This document shows, one piece after another, positions 1-5,224 of a stretch of 5,789 nt of DNA. Made by a program: the position numbers and the translations under genes. Location: the NCBI GenBank assembly GCA_017437165.1, contig JAFSBS010000337.1, positions 1 through 5,789 on the forward strand. Reading direction: 5' to 3'. Origin of the DNA: Clostridia bacterium (GTDB taxonomy: Bacteria; Bacillota; Clostridia; Oscillospirales; Acutalibacteraceae). The notes beneath the pieces were generated by a model. The model was not told where the DNA came from. It ran no database searches and saw only the letters and a list, made by a program, of their open reading frames with translations. Numbering within the stretch: the first letter of the stretch is position 1; each line of letters opens with the position of its first letter.

Positions 1-313
1 AAAGGTCGCAGAACACAAGTTCCCAGTTATAGCACGCCTCTTTTTTATTGTAATCAACCGGGATACCACGACCAAAATCCTGCACTTCAATTGATTTATC
101 AAGAAATCTTGTTACAACTATTTTATTGCCATAACCCTCACGTGCTTCGTCAATTGAGTTAGAAATGATTTCAAAAACAGAATGTTCACAACCTTCAAGA
201 CCATCAGAACCGAAAATAACTGCAGGTCTTTTACGGACTCTGTCTGCACCTTTTAATTTTGAAATACTTTCGTTACCATAACTTTGTTGAGTTTCGTTTT
301 TTGCTTTTGCCAT
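1..313 (-). CDS. Type IIA DNA topoisomerase ATPase subunit (GyrB/ParE family), N-terminal part only
   Basis: The first 104 residues of a GyrB/ParE subunit are present; the gene runs off the left edge, so most of the ATPase domain, the transducer and the Toprim domain are missing. The family supplies ATP-driven strand passage for supercoiling or decatenation, paired with GyrA/ParC. Visible GHKL ATPase motifs are E48 and N52 in FEIISNSIDEA (catalytic base and Mg ligand, same spacing as E42/N46 of E. coli GyrB) and D79 in DFGRGIP (adenine contact). The usual RPGMYIG stretch reads RPAVIFG (29-35), and the segment after GRGIPVD is NKKEACYNWELVFC, unlike classical GyrB. From memory this fits a second GyrB-like subunit of Clostridia, often labelled ParE or topoisomerase IV subunit B; I cannot choose between gyrB and parE. 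The ATG at 311-313 is preceded by AAAGG and AGG Shine-Dalgarno-like bases at 321-330. A sigma-A-like promoter lies at 376-403. Confidence 0.9.
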   Translation of the reverse strand, partial: MAKAKNETQQSYGNESISKLKGADRVRKRPAVIFGSDGLEGCEHSVFEIISNSIDEAREGYGNKIVVTRFLDKSIEVQDFGRGIPVDYNKKEACYNWELVFCDL

Positions 314-343
314 TTTTATACCTGACCTTTCAAATCAACGAAT

Positions 344-352
344 ATTATACCA
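344..352 (-). promoter_or_regulatory. Possible second promoter of the topoisomerase gene (extended -10)
   Basis: On the minus strand TGGTATAAT matches the extended -10 form TGnTATAAT exactly. The hexamer 17 bases upstream, ATAGGT at 367-372, barely resembles a -35, which an extended -10 can tolerate. Transcripts from here would have a leader of about 25 bases. It may be chance in AT-rich DNA. Confidence 0.3.
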
Positions 353-375
353 TTATTTGTTATTAAACCTATTAT

Positions 376-403
376 ATTATACAAGATATTGTAATTTAGT
401 CAA
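376..403 (-). promoter_or_regulatory. Sigma-A-like promoter for the topoisomerase gene
   Basis: Read on the minus strand, TTGACT (398-403) is followed after 16 bases by TATAAT (376-381). An A-rich run directly upstream (plus-strand T run at 416-422) could act as an UP element. Transcription would begin near 369, leaving a leader of about 56 bases. A second possible start, nearer the gene, is an extended -10 TGGTATAAT at 344-352, but its -35 (ATAGGT) is poor. Promoter assignment is by eye. Confidence 0.6.
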
Positions 404-422
404 GAATTTTTCTTGTTTTTTT
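401..422 (+). terminator. Weak hairpin with T run upstream of spmA
   Basis: CAAGAA (401-406) pairs with TTCTTG (410-415) around a three-base loop and is followed by seven T residues (416-422), the form of a small intrinsic terminator on the plus strand. The stem has only two G-C pairs and no gene on this strand ends just before it. It overlaps the -35 of the topoisomerase promoter and the proposed sigma-E -35. It may instead be an A-tract UP element read from the other strand. Confidence 0.25.
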
Positions 423-431
423 GCATACATA
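404..431 (+). promoter_or_regulatory. Candidate sporulation sigma-E promoter for spmAB
   Basis: GAATTTT (404-410) is followed after 13 bases by CATACATA (424-431). The Bacillus sigma-E pattern, as I recall it, is close to KMATATT, 13-14 bases, CATACAnT: the -35 fits 6 of 7 positions and the -10 matches CATACA exactly with only the last base off. In B. subtilis spmA and spmB belong to the sigma-E-controlled dacB operon, so the assignment fits the downstream genes. Transcription would begin near 438-440, with a leader of about 45 bases. No sigma-A promoter was seen facing spmA. Confidence 0.45.
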
Positions 432-482
432 GTGTCCCATAAATCATACTTTTTATTAAAAAATAAAAAAGTTGTGATAAAT

Positions 483-1061
483 ATGATGAATTATGTATGG
501 GTAATAATTATAATCTTCTCATTTTTCTGTGCGATTGCAACAAAGAATATGTCCTCACTTTCTTCTGCAGTAATTTCAGGAGGTACTGAAGCAATTACCC
601 TCGTCTTAAAATTAACCGGTATTATTTGTTTTTGGAATGGTCTTATGGCAATTGCCGAAAAAAGCGGACTTACACAAATTATAAGTAATCTATTGAAACC
701 TATTTTAAAATTACTCTTTCCAAAACTAAAAGATGAAAAAGCAAAAAATGCAATTTCAATGAATTTAACGGCAAATCTATTGGGTCTTGGCAATGCCGCA
801 ACACCACTCGGTTTAGAGGCTATGAAGCGATTACAAGAAAACTCCTTAAAAAAAGACACTGCAACAGACGAAATGGTAAGATTTGTTGTTTTAAACTCTG
901 CTGCTCTGCATTTAATACCGACAACAGTTGCATTATTAAGGCATGAGTACGGCAGTGAAAATCCTATGGAAATTTTGCTACCATCAATTGTCACTTCACT
1001 TTTTAGTGTAATTACAGGTGTCTTAATGACAATTATTTTGCGAAAGGCTTTTAAAATATGA
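483..1061 (+). CDS. spmA: Spore maturation protein A (SpmA)
   Basis: SpmA is a membrane protein of the nucleoside-recognition (Gate) domain family. In Bacillus, spmA and spmB mutants make spores with poorly dehydrated cores and lower heat resistance; the molecular activity is unsettled. The 192-residue product has a hydrophobic N-terminal segment (about 5-20), the family stretch WNGLMAIAEKSGL (51-63), the signature NLTANLLGLGNAATPLGL (94-111), further hydrophobic helices around 130-150, and a C-terminal one at about 167-186. The length is usual for the family. The open frame extends upstream to a TTG at 357, but the extra 42 codons lie across the promoter region and have no family likeness, so I start at the ATG at 483; the ATG at 486 is equally possible (191 residues). 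The Shine-Dalgarno match is weak. The stop overlaps the spmB start. Confidence 0.93.
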   Translation: MMNYVWVIIIIFSFFCAIATKNMSSLSSAVISGGTEAITLVLKLTGIICFWNGLMAIAEKSGLTQIISNLLKPILKLLFPKLKDEKAKNAISMNLTANLLGLGNAATPLGLEAMKRLQENSLKKDTATDEMVRFVVLNSAALHLIPTTVALLRHEYGSENPMEILLPSIVTSLFSVITGVLMTIILRKAFKI

Positions 1062-1579
1062 ATGGTTTTACTGATTATATCTTACCGTTTATAGTCGTAA
1101 TTATTGTTGGATTTGGTGCTATAAAAGGGCTAAATGTATTTGATATTTTTCTTGATGGTGCCAAAAGTGGATTCAAAACAGTTTTAGGTATTACACCCGC
1201 ACTTATCGCTTTGATAGTTGGGGTTAATATGCTGAAAAATTCTGGCGGATTAGAAGTTATAACAAATCTTTTTTCACCAATTTGCAACTTTTTTAAAATA
1301 CCAGAAGAAGTTACACCACTTGCTATTTTATCTCCAATTTCTGGCAGTGGTGCAATTTCAATGTTTGAAACCATTTTAAAAGAACACGGACCCGATTCTT
1401 TTGTTGGCAGATGTGCTTCAATTATGATGGGATCTACCGAAACAACATTTTATGCTATTACCCTTTATTATGGTTCGTGCAACATTAAAAATACTCGACA
1501 CACACTGCCGAGTGCAATATGTGCCGATTTAGTAAGCTTTATTTTTTCATCAATTGCCGTAAAAATTTTTTTGTATTAG
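1058..1579 (+). CDS. spmB: Spore maturation protein B (SpmB)
   Basis: SpmB is the partner of SpmA and belongs to the same Gate-domain membrane family; the pair is needed for full spore core dehydration in Bacillus. The 173-residue product is of normal length. Hydrophobic segments lie at about 7-25, 42-58, 86-100 and 156-172. Family signatures seen are SPISGSGAISMFE (92-104) and MMGSTETTFYAITLYYGS (123-140), typical of SpmB. The start ATG at 1058 forms an ATGA overlap with the spmA stop and has GAAAGG at 1042-1047, ten bases upstream, so the two genes are almost certainly co-translated. In B. subtilis dacB precedes the pair; here no dacB is in the window. The stop lies 11 bases from the stop of radC on the other strand. 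Confidence 0.94.
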   Translation: MNGFTDYILPFIVVIIVGFGAIKGLNVFDIFLDGAKSGFKTVLGITPALIALIVGVNMLKNSGGLEVITNLFSPICNFFKIPEEVTPLAILSPISGSGAISMFETILKEHGPDSFVGRCASIMMGSTETTFYAITLYYGSCNIKNTRHTLPSAICADLVSFIFSSIAVKIFLY

Positions 1580-1591
1580 CAGTAAAAAATT
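1564..1591. terminator. Weak AT-only hairpin between convergent spmB and radC
   Basis: AATTTTTT (1564-1571) is complementary to AAAAAATT (1584-1591) across a 12-base loop, covering the end of spmB, the 11-base gap and the first base of the radC stop. Being symmetrical, it could form in transcripts from either side. It has no G-C pair in the stem and only a short T run after it on the minus strand, so its efficiency as a terminator is doubtful. No better terminator is visible for either operon. Confidence 0.25.
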
Positions 1592-2298
1592 CACCCAAAA
1601 ATACTTGTGTATCGCTCATCTTCACGCATAGAGTAATATGAATTGGGATTAACAATTACATGGTCATAAAGATAAATATTAAATTTACGAAGCAAAACAG
1701 AAAGTGTATTGGTTGCATCAATATCTGCACCTGACGGTAAAGCAGAACCTTGCGGATGATTATGTGCCATAACTACAAATACAGGATCATGGTCAAGTAT
1801 CTTACTTACAATATGTTTAAGTTCCGAAGTTACACTGACAGAATCGCCCTCACCAACAAAGCCAATAGATTTAAGACGCATTGCCGAATCGAAACAGGCA
1901 ATCAATAATTTTTCCTGAGTTACATTTATAAAATGTGTTTTTATAAGAGCAATTACTTCTTCGTTTGATTTGTACGATTTCTTTTTAAGAACTTCAGAAT
2001 TTATAGTGCGTGTACAAAGCTCTCCAACAGCAGAAATCTGAACAGCACTAACCTCGCCTATTCCATTAACACGCATCAATTCTTTTGTTGTTGCATGAAA
2101 AACATTTGCAAGATTGCCAAACTCATTTATTAAATTATGTGCAATATTGTTTGTATCCCCTTGCGGTATTGAATAAAAGAGTAACAACTCGAGAAGTTCG
2201 TGGTCCTCGAGTTGTTTAAAACCATTATCCAAAACTTTTTTACGTACTCTGTTACGATGACCTGCGTGAATATTCTTTTTAGTTGTCTGATTACTCAT
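1591..2298 (-). CDS. radC: RadC family protein (helix-hairpin-helix plus JAB/MPN+ domain)
   Basis: RadC-like proteins (UPF0758) carry a JAB1/MPN+ metal-binding domain; the old DNA-repair role is not well supported and their function is unclear. The 235-residue product has an N-terminal helical part with GHRNRVRKKVLDNG (13-26) and LEDHELLELLLFYSIPQGDTN (30-50), a helix-hairpin-helix-like RVNGIG (76-81), and a C-terminal JAB domain with the metal signature H179-x-H181 followed after ten residues by D192, within HNHPQGSALPSGAD. S189 and E129 are likely further active-site residues, so the metal site looks intact. The N terminus differs from the common Gram-negative RadC opening and resembles a clostridial branch. 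The ATG at 2296-2298 has GGAGGG at 2302-2307. It lies 29 bases after metK with no terminator between, so it is probably co-transcribed with metK. Confidence 0.93.
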   Translation of the reverse strand: MSNQTTKKNIHAGHRNRVRKKVLDNGFKQLEDHELLELLLFYSIPQGDTNNIAHNLINEFGNLANVFHATTKELMRVNGIGEVSAVQISAVGELCTRTINSEVLKKKSYKSNEEVIALIKTHFINVTQEKLLIACFDSAMRLKSIGFVGEGDSVSVTSELKHIVSKILDHDPVFVVMAHNHPQGSALPSGADIDATNTLSVLLRKFNIYLYDHVIVNPNSYYSMREDERYTSIFG

Positions 2299-2327
2299 AC
2301 ACCCTCCAAGAAAATTTTTGAATAAAA

Positions 2328-3512
2328 TTATTTATTTGCAGCCTTTTTAAGAGTTTCAGCCATATCTGTTTTTTCCCAAGCAACATCAAGGTCAATTCTA
2401 CCCATATGACCGTAAGCAGCAAGTTCTCTGTACTGTGGTTTTCTTAAATCAAGTTTTTCAATAATTGCTGCAGGACGCAAATCAAAATTCGCATTAACAA
2501 TATCTTCAAGTTGTGCGTCACTGATTTTACCTGTTCCGAATGTATCTACACGAACAGAAAGAGGCTTCGCAACACCAATTGCATATGCTAACTGAACTTC
2601 ACATTTGTCAGCAAGACCGGCTGTTACAATATTTTTAGCAACATATCTTGCAGCATAAGCAGCACTTCTGTCAACTTTTGTAGGGTCTTTACCTGAGAAT
2701 GCACCGCCACCGTGACGGGAATATCCACCGTATGTATCTACAATAATTTTCCTACCTGTAAGACCACTATCACCAACAGGGCCACCAATAACGAAATTAC
2801 CTGTTGGATTCACATAGAATTTTGTATTATCATCAAGATATTTTTCAGGAATAATAGGTTTGATAACATTCTCGATAATATCTTTACGAAGCACTTCAAT
2901 ATCCATTGGGTCGTGCTGAGAAGAAACAACAACTGCTTCAACTCTTACAGGATTATCGTTATCATCATACTCAACTGTAACCTGACTCTTACCATCTGGA
3001 CGAAGATATGTTAAAATACCATTTTTTCTTACTTCTGTAAGGCGACGAGCTAATTTATGTGCCAAAGAAATAGGAAGTGGCATAAGTTCTTCTGTATCGT
3101 TACAAGCAAAACCGAACATCATACCCTGGTCACCTGCACCATGAAGGTTGTAAGGGTCATCTTCACCATCTTTTAATTCAAGTGATTTATCAACACCCAT
3201 AGAAATATCAGTTGATTGTTTATCAATGGTAGTCATAACCGCACAAGTATTACCATCGAAACCACAATTTGGATTATCAAAACCAATATCACAAACAGTT
3301 TTTCTTATAACTGCCGGAAAATCAATTTGTGCAGTAGTAGTAATTTCACCCATTACTGTAACAACACCGGTTGTACAAGTAGTTTCACAAGCAACTCTTG
3401 CTTGTTTGTCCTGTGCTAAAATAGCATCTAAAATCGCATCAGAAACGCAGTCGCAAACTTTATCAGGATGACCTTCTGTTACTGATTCTGATGTAAAAAA
3501 TCTTCTTGCCAT
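2328..3512 (-). CDS. metK: S-adenosylmethionine synthetase (methionine adenosyltransferase)
   Basis: MetK makes S-adenosylmethionine from ATP and methionine, releasing phosphate and diphosphate, and so supplies the cell's main methyl donor; it is a cytoplasmic tetramer in known cases. The 394-residue protein is full length. Signatures are [12 protein letters not shown] (10-21; H15 and D17 at the active site), [10 protein letters not shown] (124-133), and the phosphate-binding [16 protein letters not shown] (267-282), followed by [11 protein letters not shown]. The ATG at 3510-3512 has GGAGG at 3520-3524, eight bases upstream by minus-strand reading. A near-consensus promoter lies at 3564-3592. 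The leader of about 45 bases is too short for a SAM riboswitch. radC follows after 29 bases. Confidence 0.98.
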   Translation of the reverse strand: MARRFFTSESVTEGHPDKVCDCVSDAILDAILAQDKQARVACETTCTTGVVTVMGEITTTAQIDFPAVIRKTVCDIGFDNPNCGFDGNTCAVMTTIDKQSTDISMGVDKSLELKDGEDDPYNLHGAGDQGMMFGFACNDTEELMPLPISLAHKLARRLTEVRKNGILTYLRPDGKSQVTVEYDDNDNPVRVEAVVVSSQHDPMDIEVLRKDIIENVIKPIIPEKYLDDNTKFYVNPTGNFVIGGPVGDSGLTGRKIIVDTYGGYSRHGGGAFSGKDPTKVDRSAAYAARYVAKNIVTAGLADKCEVQLAYAIGVAKPLSVRVDTFGTGKISDAQLEDIVNANFDLRPAAIIEKLDLRKPQYRELAAYGHMGRIDLDVAWEKTDMAETLKKAANK

Positions 3513-3563
3513 AATAAAACCTCCGAAAACGACAATAATTTATGATATACATACCTATTCGAT

Positions 3564-3592
3564 ATTTTACACCATATAAAATACATTGTCAA
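3564..3592 (-). promoter_or_regulatory. Strong sigma-A-type promoter for metK-radC
   Basis: On the minus strand a perfect -35 TTGACA (3587-3592) is separated by exactly 17 bases from TAAAAT (3564-3569), one mismatch from the consensus -10. Transcription should begin near 3557, about 45 bases before the metK start. The -35 lies about 15 bases beyond the mazF terminator hairpin, so metK is transcribed independently of mazF. This is the best promoter in the window. Confidence 0.8.
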
Positions 3593-3636
3593 GAAATAAA
3601 AATAATGGGGTTGTAAAAAACTTAAATTTACAACCC
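3593..3636 (-). terminator. Probable intrinsic terminator after mazF
   Basis: GGGTTGTAAA (3608-3617 on the plus strand) pairs over ten bases with TTTACAACCC (3627-3636), leaving a nine-base loop. On the minus strand the hairpin begins nine bases after the mazF stop and is followed by a T-rich tail, ATTATTTTTATTT, offset by two bases from the stem. There is no T run on the plus-strand side. The interrupted T tract makes it a less perfect terminator than the one at 4138-4166. Confidence 0.65.
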
Positions 3637-3645
3637 TCACTATAA

Positions 3646-3999
3646 TCATATATTATCAAGCAAACCAAAACTTACTGATAATGCCTTATCGATTCTGTCC
3701 ATATCATTTTCGGGCAAATTCCCCATCCGTTCTTTTAATCGTTGTTTGTCCAGAGTTCTTATTTGTTCAAGTAAAACTATTGAATCTTTTGAAAGTCCAC
3801 AGTCATTTGCATTTACACTTATATGAGTCGGCAAGTTAGTTTTAAATTTCTGACTTGTTATAGCAGCAGCAATAACTGTCGGGCTATATTTGTTACCCAC
3901 ATTATTCTGAACAATAAGTACTGGTCTTACACCGCCTTGCTCCGAACCGACAACGGGACTTAAATCTGCGTAATAGATATCGCCTCTTTTAATAGTCAC
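3646..3999 (-). CDS. mazF: MazF/PemK-type mRNA interferase (EndoA-like toxin)
   Basis: MazF toxins are ribosome-independent endoribonucleases that cut single-stranded RNA at short motifs; B. subtilis MazF (EndoA) cuts at UACAU. The 117-residue protein is full length and very close in style to the Bacillus enzyme. It keeps [20 protein letters not shown] (4-23), R25 and T48, which align with the catalytic R25 and T48 of B. subtilis MazF, and the [13 protein letters not shown] block (76-88). The start is a GTG at 3997-3999, chosen because GGAGAG lies seven bases upstream (4007-4012) and the protein then begins as the family does. No mazE-like antitoxin gene lies upstream; only a 15-codon frame is found (4017-4064). 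The gene is flanked by terminators on both sides and so is probably a single-gene transcript. Its cleavage motif cannot be read from the sequence. Confidence 0.95.
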   Translation of the reverse strand: MTIKRGDIYYADLSPVVGSEQGGVRPVLIVQNNVGNKYSPTVIAAAITSQKFKTNLPTHISVNANDCGLSKDSIVLLEQIRTLDKQRLKERMGNLPENDMDRIDKALSVSFGLLDNI

Positions 4000-4006
4000 T
4001 GTATCA

Positions 4007-4012
4007 CTCTCC
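4007..4012 (-). promoter_or_regulatory. Ribosome binding site fixing the GTG start of mazF
   Basis: GGAGAG on the minus strand lies seven bases before the GTG at 3999. There is no in-frame ATG near it, and the protein from this GTG opens with the family sequence [14 protein letters not shown], so this site decides the start. Confidence 0.75.
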
Positions 4013-4088
4013 GATATTATGTTTCTACATCCCTATTTTTGACTGAATTTACAAAAATAATCATAAAAAACGAAAAGTTATAAGTTTT

Positions 4089-4097
4089 AATATAACA
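4089..4097 (-). promoter_or_regulatory. Possible mazF promoter (extended -10)
   Basis: The minus strand reads TGTTATATT, an extended -10 with one mismatch in the hexamer. The matching -35 position at 4112-4117 (AATATA) is poor; a TTGAAT lies six bases too far upstream to be ideally spaced. The leader would be about 83 bases. The whole interval 4000-4137 is very AT-rich and I see no other convincing signal, riboswitch or antitoxin gene in it. Confidence 0.3.
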
Positions 4098-4137
4098 AAA
4101 CTCTATTACAGTATATTATTCAAAGAATTTTTGTGTT

Positions 4138-4166
4138 AAAAAACCGCTAAGAAAAATCTTAGCGGT
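4138..4166 (-). terminator. Intrinsic terminator of the leucine-rich-repeat gene
   Basis: ACCGCTAAG (4143-4151) pairs perfectly over nine bases with CTTAGCGGT (4158-4166), extended by one A-T pair, with a small A-rich loop. On the minus strand it begins five bases after the stop codon at 4172-4174 and ends in six T residues (plus-strand A run 4138-4143, the last of which is in the stem). On the plus strand there is no T run. This is the cleanest terminator in the window. Confidence 0.9.
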
Positions 4167-4171
4167 AAAAA

Positions 4172-5059
4172 TTACTGAAGTACGTATTTTAATTCATCTT
4201 TAAGTGCTGCAGCGTGTGCTTCAGAGTCCTGCTTACAATAAATTGTAAATTCTTCGTTTGTACCAGAAAAAGCACTAGCACCAATTTCAGTAACCGATTC
4301 AGGAATTGTAAGTTTCAACAGAGAAGTACAACCTGAAAACGCATTTTTCCCTATAGAAAGTGTCTGTTGCGGTAATTTTATATTACTGAGTGACTTGCAA
4401 TTCTGAAACGCTGCTGCACCAATATGAACACTACTGCCATCACTCATAAAATAAACATTTTTGAGTTTCTGACAGTCACTAAAAGCTGCATTATCAATTG
4501 TGTTTATTGAACTCGGAATATAAACACTTGTTATCTGGCTACTCTTAAAACAATTGTAACCAATCTTAGTAACTGGCAAACCATTGATTGTAGGCGGAAT
4601 ATTGGGTGTCATATCACTGCCAAAATAACTGTTAATAGTAACTGTATCGCCATTTATAGTGTATTTGTAGTCAACCATCTGAACAACAGGTTCTTTAGTT
4701 GTTGGTTCAGTTGTAGTTGTTGTGCTGTTTGGCGTAACCTGAGGAACATAATCACTCGGGTAAACAATGCTTATAACAACATTCGGACTTGTTGAAGGAA
4801 CTGTAGCAGTAGGGTCAGATGGGTTTATAGTAGAACTTTCCGGTTCTGTTGATAAATCGAGTGAATTTATGTAAGCATCCCAATCAAAAAAACTTTCAGT
4901 TTCTGTAGGTTGCTGCAAAAGCAAAGTTGTTGATGGAACTGAAAATGAAGTAGCCGGTGTACTTGGTTCAGTATCTTTAATAAGACTGATAGTAACAATT
5001 GCCGCTACAAGAACAACCGCAATTGCAACCGAAGCAATGATTTTTGTAGTTTTTTTCAT
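4172..5059 (-). CDS. Anchored or secreted protein with BspA-type leucine-rich repeats
   Basis: The 295-residue protein has three parts. Residues 1-6 are Lys-rich and 7-27 form one hydrophobic helix, a signal peptide or N-terminal membrane anchor; there is no lipobox cysteine and no clear signal peptidase site. Residues 29-128 are a Ser/Thr/Pro-rich, low-complexity stalk with a five-threonine run (113-117). Residues 130-295 hold BspA-type (LRR_5) repeats with the recurring core IGxxAF at 166, 188, 213, 236 and 259 (spacings 22, 25, 23, 23) and the usual closing segment IYCKQDSEAHAAAL. Such repeats occur in surface proteins of gut and oral bacteria and are linked to binding of host or bacterial surfaces; the ligand here is unknown. 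No LPXTG sorting signal is present. The ATG at 5057-5059 has AAGGGAG at 5067-5073, seven bases upstream. The gene appears to stand alone, between its own promoter and terminator. Confidence 0.85.
   Translation of the reverse strand: MKKTTKIIASVAIAVVLVAAIVTISLIKDTEPSTPATSFSVPSTTLLLQQPTETESFFDWDAYINSLDLSTEPESSTINPSDPTATVPSTSPNVVISIVYPSDYVPQVTPNSTTTTTEPTTKEPVVQMVDYKYTINGDTVTINSYFGSDMTPNIPPTINGLPVTKIGYNCFKSSQITSVYIPSSINTIDNAAFSDCQKLKNVYFMSDGSSVHIGAAAFQNCKSLSNIKLPQQTLSIGKNAFSGCTSLLKLTIPESVTEIGASAFSGTNEEFTIYCKQDSEAHAAALKDELKYVLQ
4235..4579 (-). repeat. BspA-type leucine-rich repeats (protein-level, about five units)
   Basis: Residues 161-275 of the anchored protein are built of five imperfect units of 22-25 residues, each with an IGxxAF or close core (IGYNCF, IDNAAF, IGAAAF, IGKNAF, IGASAF) followed by a CxSL-type turn and an IxIP-type strand. 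The third unit is longer by an insertion around FMSDGSS (204-210). The units are divergent at DNA level. Confidence 0.8.
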
Positions 5060-5102
5060 ATATAAACTCCCTTAAGAATTTGGTCATAATTATATCTTTG
5101 AC

Positions 5103-5131
5103 ATTATACTATAAAGAAAGTAAAAAGTATA
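5103..5131 (-). promoter_or_regulatory. Probable promoter of the leucine-rich-repeat gene
   Basis: On the minus strand a perfect TATAAT (5103-5108) lies about 44 bases before the start codon. The hexamer 17 bases upstream, TATACT (5126-5131), agrees with TTGACA at only three positions, so basal strength may be modest or an activator may be needed. Transcription would begin near 5096. Confidence 0.45.
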
Positions 5132-5189
5132 TAGTATTTTTTTACCAAATTGTGAATTAAATATTTCGACAATATGCTAAAATTGAACG

Positions 5190-5203
5190 ATTTACTTGTA
5201 AAT
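5190..5203 (+). promoter_or_regulatory. Inverted repeat over the -35, possible operator
   Basis: ATTTAC (5190-5195) and GTAAAT (5198-5203) are exact reverse complements separated by TT. The repeat covers the proposed -35 of the glucosidase gene, where a bound repressor would block RNA polymerase. Sugar genes of this kind are often under LacI-type regulators whose operators are short palindromes. No regulator gene is in the window, and AT-rich DNA makes such repeats fairly common by chance. Confidence 0.3.
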
Positions 5204-5224
5204 AATTATATAGTGTGTTAGAAT
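5196..5224 (+). promoter_or_regulatory. Probable promoter of the GH13 glucosidase gene
   Basis: TTGTAA (5196-5201) is followed after 17 bases by TAGAAT (5219-5224), five of six matches to TATAAT, and TGT directly before it gives an extended -10. Transcription would begin near 5231, with a leader of about 27 bases ending in the AGAGAGG ribosome binding site (5244-5250). A weaker alternative is TTGAAC (5183-5188) with TATATA (5207-5212). Confidence 0.5.

Noticed and set aside
357..482. Upstream extension of spmA from a TTG at 357, adding 42 codons
   Set aside because: The added residues show no likeness to SpmA openings, cover the promoter region, and the protein begins in the family manner (MNYVW) at 483 or 486.
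491..994. Long open frame on the minus strand inside spmA
   Set aside because: It lies wholly opposite a well-recognised gene, has no ribosome binding site of note and no family likeness; it is a shadow frame.
1075..1374. Open frame on the minus strand inside spmB
   Set aside because: Its reading is opposite a clear SpmB; the sequence has no recognisable domain.
2712..3471. Plus-strand open frames opposite metK
   Set aside because: They are antisense frames of a highly conserved gene, with Cys/Asn/Thr-rich compositions typical of shadows and no start signals.
3513..3645. SAM riboswitch upstream of metK
   Set aside because: The only hairpin in the interval lies upstream of the promoter and matches a mazF terminator; the leader after the likely start is about 45 bases.
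4017..4064. A 15-codon minus-strand frame just before mazF, considered as an antitoxin or leader peptide
   Set aside because: It is far shorter than any MazE, has no ribosome binding site, and shows no AbrB-like residues.
4143..4166. The strong inverted repeat read as a regulatory element of mazF
   Set aside because: Its position five bases after the leucine-rich-repeat gene stop and its minus-strand T run fit a terminator; it lies well before any likely mazF promoter.
5098..5126. TTGACA (5098-5103) with TAAAAA (5121-5126) as a plus-strand glucosidase promoter
   Set aside because: The -35 is perfect but the -10 is poor and it would give a leader of about 125 bases; the extended -10 promoter at 5196-5224 fits better. 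It also overlaps the minus-strand TATAAT.
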